From NCBI GenBank assembly GCA_022750195.1, contig JAKIWE010000004.1, positions 62,001 to 126,000 of the forward strand: a stretch of 64,000 bases of DNA, read 5' to 3'. A program made the translations under genes and the position numbers. Source of the stretch: Thermoplasmata archaeon. GTDB taxonomy: Archaea; Thermoplasmatota; Thermoplasmata; Lutacidiplasmatales; UBA184. Under the pieces are notes generated by a model. It ran no database searches, had not been told where the DNA came from, and saw nothing but the letters and a program-made list of their open reading frames with translations. How positions within the stretch are numbered: position 1 is the first letter of the stretch; each line of letters opens with the position of its first letter. Positions 58,545 through 64,000 of the stretch are shown piece by piece.

Positions 58545-61543
58545 CGGTTCGGCGCGACGAGGCGCGGGTCGAGGTACCGCGCGAGTACATCGGCCGCAAG
58601 GTTGCCGACGAGGATCAGGATGACCAGCATGAACACCGTCACCTGGTAGAAGTTCCCCACGGGCGGACCGGTCCCGCCGGTGGAGATCCCGAACCCCGTG
58701 AGCCCGACCTGGGTGATCTCGCCCAGGAGCAACGTCCCGATCCCGGTGTCGTTCGACAGCGCTTCGACCAGCGCCTGGGTGCCGATGTACACCGGGAGCG
58801 TGATCCCGAAGATCAGCACGAACAGCGGCAGCACGCGACGGGCGGTGTGGTGCCAGAGCAGCGTCGGCTCGTCGAGGCCCCGCGCCCGGGCCGCGACCAC
58901 GAACGGCTCGCGGACGGCGGAGGCGACGGCGTGGCGGGCGTACCGAAGGAAGATCGCGACGTAGACGAGGGCGATCACCGCGGCCTGCAGGAGGGTCTTC
59001 GTGAGCACGATCAGCTCGAAGGTCCACGCGCCGTGAAGCAGACCGTCGAGAAGCGGGAAGCCGGTCGGCTCGGTGTTGTTCCCCTGTCCGATCCACCCCG
59101 GCGGGCCCCCGTGCGAGGCGAACCAGAACTGGGAGGGAAGGATGCCGAACGGCGAATCGCCGAGCGCGTGGAGGACCGGTGTGGAGACCGTCTCGTCGAA
59201 GAGCAGAAGGACGAGGAACGTCGGGATCAAGAGACCGATGATCGAGCCCGTCCTCGCGCCGAAATCGAACGCCGACTCCCGTCGCCAGCCGGCGAGCAGC
59301 CCGACGACGTAGGCGATCGCCGCGGAGAGGCCGAGCGCCACGACCGCGAGCTCGATCGAGTCCGGCGCCCACCACGCGAGGAACTGCGTTGCCGGCAGCG
59401 AGAGGTGGCCAAACCTTGCGAGCCCCCAGTTGAGCGTGAACAGGTTCCAGATGAACGAGCCGAACCCTTCACCGAAGGCCGTCACGGCACAGACCGGGTT
59501 CGACCAGGCGGTCCGTGCGAGGCAGGCGGCGGGCCCAGGGCTCGTGAACAGCGCCGACGGTGAGAAGCCGTACGCCTCGCTGGTGAGGTAGGTCCCGAAG
59601 ACATAGAGGATGAGCAGCGCGCCGACGACCTGGACCGGGAGGAGCGCGGTTCGCATGAGGACGAACCGCGCGATCGGCGTCAGGATCGCGGGAGGGAGTC
59701 CTTCGGCCCTGCGGCGCCGCTGGGAGTCGACCACGTAGTAGCCGACCGCTCCCAACGCGAGGCCGGCCAGCGGGAGGAGGATCGCGACGCGACCGGAGGT
59801 CGGGTCGCCGAACGCGGGGGCATTCGAGTCGAGCTGAAGGGCGATCGCGCTGACCGGTCCTCCCGAGACGTCGACGTGGGTCGCGAGCCCGACGTACCCT
59901 TGCGGGGGATCGACGCTGAGGAAGTTCGAACCGTTCGGCGCGGCGAGGACGAACAGCCCGAGGCGGCCGGTCGTGTTCGATGCGACGTACCCGTACTCCC
60001 CCTCGATGATGACCACGACCCCGACGAGGGGATGGCCGGAACGGGAATCGACCACCGAGCCGGAGATCCGGTAGAAGGCCGGAGGCCGGAGAACGAAGTC
60101 GACGCCCGCCAGCGGACCGGCGACGACGACGGTCTTGGTCACGGGCGGGTACCCCGCGCCCCCGGCGGTGAGGTCGTAGGTCCCGTTCGAGAGGTTGAGC
60201 AGGTAGCGGCCCTGCCGGTCGGTCGTCGTGGCGGCGACCCCGGCGCCGACCTGCGCGCCGGCGATCGCGGTGCCGTTCCGGTCGGTGACGATTCCGGTGA
60301 CCGGCTCGACGGGGCCCGTGACGCCGGGGCGCCCGAAGCCGGTCAGGCAGCCGACCTCGTTCCCGACGTAGAGAAGCCCCCGCTCGAGCGCGGGGGACGA
60401 GTAGACCGCTGAGCTGAACAGGTTCGAGCTCCAGAGCAGCTGGCCGGTCCCGGGCGTGTAGGCGTCGAGGAACTCGTTTGCGTCGACCAAGTAGACCGCG
60501 TTGAAACCGAGCGCGGGGCTCGAGAGAACCGGGTAGCCGGTGTAGCCGAGCAGGTGCGCCCAGAGCAGGCTGCCGTTCCTGGCGGAGAGGGCCAGCACGC
60601 GACCGAGGTCCGTGACGACGAACACCCCGCCGTCGCCGACCGCCGGCGTCGACTCGATCACATCCCCGTGGAGCGCCGCGTAGCCGGGGAACTGCCAGAG
60701 CTCCGAACCGTTCCCGGTCGAGAGCGCCGTGATGTTCGCGCTGCGGTCGCCGAGGATGACCGCCCCGTACGACACGGCGGGGGCGCTGTCCACCGGAGCC
60801 CCGACCGAGTGGGACCAGAGGAGGGCACCGTCCAAGCTCAGCGCGAGCACGGTGCCGTTCCCGGTCGCGACGAACAGCTCGTTCCCCTCGAGGGCGGGCG
60901 CCCCCGCGACCCCGTTGCCCAGCGCGAGCCGCCAATCGACATGGCCGGTCGCGACGTCGATGGCGGCGAGCGTCCCCGTCGTCGTGCCGACATACACGCG
61001 GGCGCCGTCGTCGGCGATCCCTTGCACGATCCGCCCGCCGAGGTTCACGTTCCAGACGACCGTCCCGCTGTCGGCGGCGTACGCGGTGACGGTGCCGTCG
61101 CCCCCGCCGAGGATGAGGAACGGGGCGAGCAGGTCGGCGGTGGTCGGGTCGGTAGGGCCGGCCGTCGTCCACTCCAGCACGGCGGTCGTATTGTAGGCGT
61201 AGACGTGCCCCAGGGCGTCGGCGACGAAGACGCGCGTCGCGTTCGCGACCGGACCGACCCGGATCGGGCTCGCGTTGCCGCCCGCCCCTTGGCAGGTGAT
61301 GAACGCCGTGCTGCCCTGGGCGGGGCCGTTCGTTGGGACGAAGCCACTTCGGTTCTGACCGCCGTGGAACGTCGTCCAGTCGATCGGCCCGGCAACTACC
61401 GGACGCGTCGAGAGCGTGAGCGGCGCTCCGGGCGTCGGCCCGGGGGGCACGAGCGCGACGGAGAGCAGCGCGAGGACCGCGAGCAGTCCCAAGGCGACCC
61501 ATCGGGACCGCCGGCCGCCCACTCCGACCCCCGGCCGAGGCAT
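58541..61543 (-). CDS. Extracellular PQQ-type beta-propeller fused to a DppB-like ABC permease
   Basis: A 1000-residue protein. A signal or anchor helix (VALGLLAVLALLSVALV) is followed by a PQQ/WD40-like propeller (about residues 55-430) with repeats such as DSGTVVWNVNLGG, ATGHVDWRLALGN and GNGSELWQFPGY. Two carboxypeptidase-regulatory-like beta domains follow (VTDRNGTAIAGAQVGAG at about 440 and VVDSRSGHPLVGVVV at about 520). The rest, from about 610, is a DppB-like permease with the EAA loop ARARGLDEPTLLWHHTARRV. No natural split is seen, so the fusion is read in one frame. The propeller would face outside and could replace the binding protein. Confidence 0.9.
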   Translation of the reverse strand: MPRPGVGVGGRRSRWVALGLLAVLALLSVALVPPGPTPGAPLTLSTRPVVAGPIDWTTFHGGQNRSGFVPTNGPAQGSTAFITCQGAGGNASPIRVGPVANATRVFVADALGHVYAYNTTAVLEWTTAGPTDPTTADLLAPFLILGGGDGTVTAYAADSGTVVWNVNLGGRIVQGIADDGARVYVGTTTGTLAAIDVATGHVDWRLALGNGVAGAPALEGNELFVATGNGTVLALSLDGALLWSHSVGAPVDSAPAVSYGAVILGDRSANITALSTGNGSELWQFPGYAALHGDVIESTPAVGDGGVFVVTDLGRVLALSARNGSLLWAHLLGYTGYPVLSSPALGFNAVYLVDANEFLDAYTPGTGQLLWSSNLFSSAVYSSPALERGLLYVGNEVGCLTGFGRPGVTGPVEPVTGIVTDRNGTAIAGAQVGAGVAATTTDRQGRYLLNLSNGTYDLTAGGAGYPPVTKTVVVAGPLAGVDFVLRPPAFYRISGSVVDSRSGHPLVGVVVIIEGEYGYVASNTTGRLGLFVLAAPNGSNFLSVDPPQGYVGLATHVDVSGGPVSAIALQLDSNAPAFGDPTSGRVAILLPLAGLALGAVGYYVVDSQRRRRAEGLPPAILTPIARFVLMRTALLPVQVVGALLILYVFGTYLTSEAYGFSPSALFTSPGPAACLARTAWSNPVCAVTAFGEGFGSFIWNLFTLNWGLARFGHLSLPATQFLAWWAPDSIELAVVALGLSAAIAYVVGLLAGWRRESAFDFGARTGSIIGLLIPTFLVLLLFDETVSTPVLHALGDSPFGILPSQFWFASHGGPPGWIGQGNNTEPTGFPLLDGLLHGAWTFELIVLTKTLLQAAVIALVYVAIFLRYARHAVASAVREPFVVAARARGLDEPTLLWHHTARRVLPLFVLIFGITLPVYIGTQALVEALSNDTGIGTLLLGEITQVGLTGFGISTGGTGPPVGNFYQVTVFMLVILILVGNLAADVLARYLDPRLVAPNR

Positions 61544-61641
61544 CCGACGCCTTCCCGCCGCCGGAAAGGTCCCACTCGTCTTGAGCTGGTCTCCCGTGCG
61601 TGCGCGAGGGCGAGCCCTTTTGAGCGCCCGCGCTGTGGTTC

Positions 61642-61958
61642 GTCGCTAGGCTAGACCGGGGGGTTGGGCGTCCCCTTTTACACCGAAACCGTCCTTAGCG
61701 GGGGTGACAGGCAGGAGCGACGTTCGGGCGGACCTTTCGTCCCAAGGATCTTCGTCGAAGCTCTGTTCCATCGGGCCGCGGGCCCCGCGACGAGCGCCCG
61801 GAGGGGCGCCCTAGCGGGTATCCATCACGGGCACCGGGTCAGGTCCTGACGGGAGCAGCCTTACCGTGACCCGTCGACGCTGGTGGGGCTACGGGGCGGA
61901 GAAGCGGCCGGGAGTCACGACCGGTTCCCCCGGGCGGCCATTCCGCTGGCCTAGCACC
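61642..61958 (+). ncRNA. ffs: Signal recognition particle 7S RNA
   Basis: Read on the plus strand. The Alu-type start GCTAGGC (61645-61651) pairs with GCCTAGC (61949-61955), and CCGGGGGGTTGGGCGTCCCC followed by ACCGAAACCG matches the archaeal helix 2-4 region. The SRP54-binding helix 8 is GGGTCAGGTCC-TGAC-GGGAGCAGCC-...-GTGACCC at 61836-61872, with the conserved AGGTCC/GGGAGCAG asymmetric loop. The tetraloop is UGAC rather than GGAA. Total length of about 315 bases is usual for archaea. Ends are approximate. Confidence 0.93.
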
Positions 61959-61983
61959 CCGCTCGTCGGATCGACGGGGTGCT
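61953..61983 (+). terminator. Stable hairpin behind the SRP RNA
   Basis: AGCACCCCG (61953-61961) pairs exactly with CGGGGTGCT (61975-61983) with an inner TCG/CGA extension. It overlaps the last bases of the SRP helix 1 strand, so it may be a processing or termination signal that competes with the mature fold. No T-run follows, so it does not look like a standard archaeal terminator. Confidence 0.35.
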
Positions 61984-62149
61984 GAGCCCTACTCGATTCG
62001 CGCCCGCGGGATGGGTCGATTTCGAGCTCGGTTTCACCCGCTGCCCCGGGGGGCGCTGAGGCACTGTAGCCGACTCCCCCCGAGGCGCGTTCAACTAACG
62101 GGCTGAGTGCGGAGATTTAAGGGGCGGCCGCCCGCTTCGTCTCCGACCG
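61984..62149. promoter_or_regulatory. Intergenic stretch with TATA box of the DUF457-like gene
   Basis: No gene is seen here. GATTTAAGG at 62114-62122 lies about 30 bases ahead of the ATG at 62150 and is the only promoter-like element. The 98 bases between the fused permease gene start (61543) and the SRP RNA also hold no gene; a weak CTCAAAAGGG on the minus strand may be the permease promoter. Confidence 0.5.
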
Positions 62150-63151
62150 ATGGACCCGTTCAGCCACCTTCTGCTAGGATACCTGCTCGGATTCGGCCTT
62201 TGGGGACCGGGCCAGATGCAGTTCGTCGTAGCTGCGGCGATCGCCGGGGCGCTCCCCGACGCGGACGTGGCCATGTTCCCTCTGGCACGGCGCTTCCCGC
62301 TCTTGCGTCACCGTGGCCTCTCCCATTCCCTCGTCGGCGTCACGGCCATCGCGGCGGTCGGCTGCGTTCTCGTGCCCCGAGCGATGGCGTGGGGGTTAGG
62401 CCCCGATTTCGCGGTCGGCTCGCCCCTCACGTTCTTCGTCGCGCTCGAGGTCGGCGGCCTCTCGCACGTCTTCCTGGACTCCCTCGACCACTGGTCGGTC
62501 CCGATCTTCGCTCCGTTCTCGCTGCGCGAGTACCACTTCGATGTGGATCGGATCGTCAACGTCGGGTCGATGGCGTTCACCGTCGTCGGCTACGGGGTGA
62601 TGCTCTACGAGCGGGGCCGGGTGCCCCTCGAACTCTGGGTCCTGACGACCTGGGTGCTGCTCGCGGCGATCCTCGTCTACTTCGTCGTCCGCATCGCAGG
62701 GCGTTGGAGGGCCGGGATCGTCCAACGACGCGAAGGATTCTCCGCGGTGATCCCGCAGATGAACCCGCTCGAGTTCATTCTGTTCGGCGAAGAACGGAGC
62801 GGCGAGCGGGTCCGATTCCGGCACGCTCGGTATCACCTGCTGCTGGGGTACCGAACTCCACCGAGCTCGATCGATTTCCCCCTCCCGCCCTCGACCGCGG
62901 TCCCGGTCGCCGGCGAGGCGGAGGCGTTGGCGCGGAGCTACGCTCCCGCGCTCGCGGCCAGCTGGATGTTGGCGGAAACCCACCACTTCGGACTGATCCG
63001 GGCTCAGCCGGATCGCTTCGACGTCTACTGGTACTCGCTCGAGGTCAACTTCGCCGGCCGCTCGGTCGGGGTGATGGCGAGCGTCGACCGTGCCACGGGA
63101 ACCGTCACCACCCGCAATCGGTCGCGCAATCCTGCACGAGCCTTTCCCTAA
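62150..63151 (+). CDS. Membrane-bound metal-dependent hydrolase, YdjM/DUF457 type
   Basis: A 333-residue membrane protein. The conserved N-terminus is MDPFSHLLLGYLLGF with the first His, followed by AGALPDADVAMF, RHRGLSHSLVGV and HVFLDSLDHWSVPIF, the acidic and His residues of the YdjM/LexA-regulated hydrolase family that bind metal. Helices are at about 5-25, 53-72, 80-105 and 150-175. The C-terminal 150 residues are soluble and longer than in the bacterial family. In bacteria these proteins are linked to the SOS response or to phospholipid metabolism. Function here is not known. Confidence 0.85.
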   Translation: MDPFSHLLLGYLLGFGLWGPGQMQFVVAAAIAGALPDADVAMFPLARRFPLLRHRGLSHSLVGVTAIAAVGCVLVPRAMAWGLGPDFAVGSPLTFFVALEVGGLSHVFLDSLDHWSVPIFAPFSLREYHFDVDRIVNVGSMAFTVVGYGVMLYERGRVPLELWVLTTWVLLAAILVYFVVRIAGRWRAGIVQRREGFSAVIPQMNPLEFILFGEERSGERVRFRHARYHLLLGYRTPPSSIDFPLPPSTAVPVAGEAEALARSYAPALAASWMLAETHHFGLIRAQPDRFDVYWYSLEVNFAGRSVGVMASVDRATGTVTTRNRSRNPARAFP

Positions 63152-63199
63152 CTCGCGCTCGCCCAGCGGTTTCCGGCGTTGTCGCCCGGCTTTCCTCCG

Positions 63200-63652
63200 T
63201 CAGCTTCGCGACTCTGACTCTCGGCTTTGGGGACGGAGTTCGAGCCCGATCTGTCGCGCGGCGCCGAGGTCGTCGCGGCACGCCCAGTGCTCCAAGATTC
63301 TCCCATCGACCACGCGGAAAAGGTGGAGATGCTGGACGGTGTACGACCGACCGCTCGGAGGGAGGCCCGTGAAGATCCCGCTGTTCACTGCGAACGCCGG
63401 CTCGGCGGCGTGGACGCCATGGCAGGTCGTCCGTACGGAGACCCACTCCCCCTCGGCGACCATCTCGTGCAAGGTGTGGCTCTCCTGGACGGCTCGAAGG
63501 CTGGCGTAGACCTTCTCGATCCCGGCGGGGTCGATGGGACGACCGTGATTGAGCGCCGCGGCCGACCAGAGGCCGGCCGCACCGCGGAGGTCGCCTGCGC
63601 CAAGAAGTTCGAACTGTTGACGAATGAGCGCCTTGTTCGCCTCGGTCGTCAT
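63200..63652 (-). CDS. SnoaL-like NTF2-fold protein
   Basis: A 150-residue protein of the SnoaL/ester cyclase family. It opens EANKALIRQQFELLGAGDLRGAAGLWSAAALNHG, has SGIFTGLPPSGRSYTVQHLHLFRVVDGRILEHWACRDDLGA, and ends with a QSRESESRS tail. In the family the conserved His and Asp residues sit in the cone-shaped pocket; AALNHG and HWACRDD are these positions. No polyketide genes are near, so the substrate is unknown. I use ATG 63652; the upstream track start at 63970 would run through the following coding region. Convergent with the YdjM-like gene, 48 bases apart. Confidence 0.85.
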   Translation of the reverse strand: MTTEANKALIRQQFELLGAGDLRGAAGLWSAAALNHGRPIDPAGIEKVYASLRAVQESHTLHEMVAEGEWVSVRTTCHGVHAAEPAFAVNSGIFTGLPPSGRSYTVQHLHLFRVVDGRILEHWACRDDLGAARQIGLELRPQSRESESRS

Positions 63653-63734
63653 CCCAGGGAGACAGGAGCGATCCGTGAAAAAAAGGACGGGGCACCCACG
63701 TCCGGAGTCCCGGAACCTCCGAGGCACTACCGGA

Positions 63735-64000
63735 CTAGAAGATCGCGCAAGTCCGGAAATTGAAGGCCCAACCACCGTGGAACAGCTCGGTGACTCCGGG
63801 GTCCGGGTTGGAGATCTGCCACACCCCCACGTTCGCGGGAAAGCGGTAGGAGTACCTGACGAGGGCTGGGAGCTGCGCGGGTACCAGGAGCGTGTGCCCG
63901 TTCGAGGTGAACGGGATCTCGAAGGAGTACTCCGTCGAGGACGAATCGGACGCGGCCGCGCCACCCCCACAGGTCGATGCGTTGAACCGCACGGAAGCGG
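63735..64000 (-). CDS. C-terminus of an exported protein (partial, runs off window end)
   Basis: Open to the last base of the window. The visible C-terminal part (about 88 residues) reads as a beta-rich soluble domain with Ser-rich linkers and aromatic residues (YSFEIPFTSNGHTLLVPA, VRYSYRFPANVGVW), ending FNFRTCAIF, with two cysteines (CGGG and TCAIF). The track's GTG at 63992 is only the first available start; the frame continues upstream through the edge. Composition matches the surface-type proteins of this genome. No family can be given. Confidence 0.55.
   Translation of the reverse strand, partial: ASVRFNASTCGGGAAASDSSSTEYSFEIPFTSNGHTLLVPAQLPALVRYSYRFPANVGVWQISNPDPGVTELFHGGWAFNFRTCAIF

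Noticed and set aside
61984-62110. tRNA-like GTTCAACTAA sequence behind the SRP RNA
   Set aside because: No acceptor, D or anticodon stem can be built around it, and T-stem pairing fails.
1-64000. CRISPR arrays, insertion sequences, integrases, rRNA
   Set aside because: No evenly spaced direct repeats, transposase/integrase ORFs or rRNA-like sequence was seen on reading both strands; the Cas4-like genes have no array nearby.

Overview
The window comes from a GC-rich archaeon, most likely a high-GC member of the Thermoplasmatota (Euryarchaeota-type information processing in an aerobic or microaerobic soil or sediment lineage). Evidence: the large subunit of the archaea-specific DNA polymerase D, RadA, archaeal TyrRS, type II methionine aminopeptidase, an L7Ae-S28e-L24e ribosomal cluster with a nearby ndk, Pop5-like RNase P protein, FtsZ, archaeal PurP, a 7S SRP RNA of archaeal type, and TATA boxes about 25-28 bases ahead of many start codons (often leaderless). 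I give the lineage as inference; it was not placed by a tree.

Layout. 1-8206 (minus): a molybdenum hydroxylase operon (medium FAD, small 2Fe-2S and large Mo subunits) runs with 4-base overlaps and is followed on the same strand by purP, gcvT and a STAND-type ATPase with TPRs that leaves the window. A divergent winged-helix gene (8304) may control it. 9141-12627: a tRNA-Arg(UCG) interrupted by a 26-base insertion in the T arm, then polC (DP2). 12733-15771: GST-like protein, MFS exporter and small proteins. 15924-18214: ftsZ, a Pop5-like gene and a P-loop kinase-like gene. 18403-24911: pilin-like surface protein, purH, thioredoxin, mutY, a glycolate-oxidase-type FAD enzyme and a receiver-like protein. 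24912-25440: a noncoding gap with a good TATA box and a strongly structured candidate RNA. 25441-28850: zinc-ribbon/HTH protein, histidine ammonia-lyase, nickel superoxide dismutase and its divergently encoded processing peptidase. 28867-32533: a palindromic operator and a molybdate/tungstate ABC operon ending in a ModE-like regulator.

32508-43295: radA, purC, two KaiC-like proteins without a visible Walker A flanking an alpha/beta-hydrolase-adenylate cyclase fusion, GNAT, malic enzyme, a rhodanese-metallo-beta-lactamase protein and a two-gene MetE-type methionine synthase. 43321-50699: drug exporter, Map, Sua5, Ndk, a methyltransferase, a Cas4-like nuclease split over two overlapping membrane-anchored genes, L24e/S28e/L7Ae and zinc-ribbon proteins. 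50813-57503: hydrolase, surface proteins, phosphoesterase, TyrRS and a zinc metallopeptidase sharing one bidirectional TATA element, and a HhH/coiled-coil/KaiC protein. 57528-61543: a peptide-type ABC permease pair in which one permease is fused behind an extracellular PQQ-type propeller. 61642-61958: SRP RNA. 62150-64000: YdjM-like membrane hydrolase, SnoaL-like protein and the C-terminus of an exported protein.

Functional links: molybdenum uptake (wtpABC with ModE) can supply the molybdenum hydroxylase; Ni-SOD, thioredoxin and the persulfide-dioxygenase-like protein fit oxygen exposure; purP, purH and purC are purine synthesis steps scattered through the window. The most unusual items are the T-arm-interrupted tRNA, the split membrane Cas4-like nuclease, the propeller-permease fusion and the structured RNA near 25.2 kb. 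I saw no CRISPR array, insertion sequence, integrase or rRNA.
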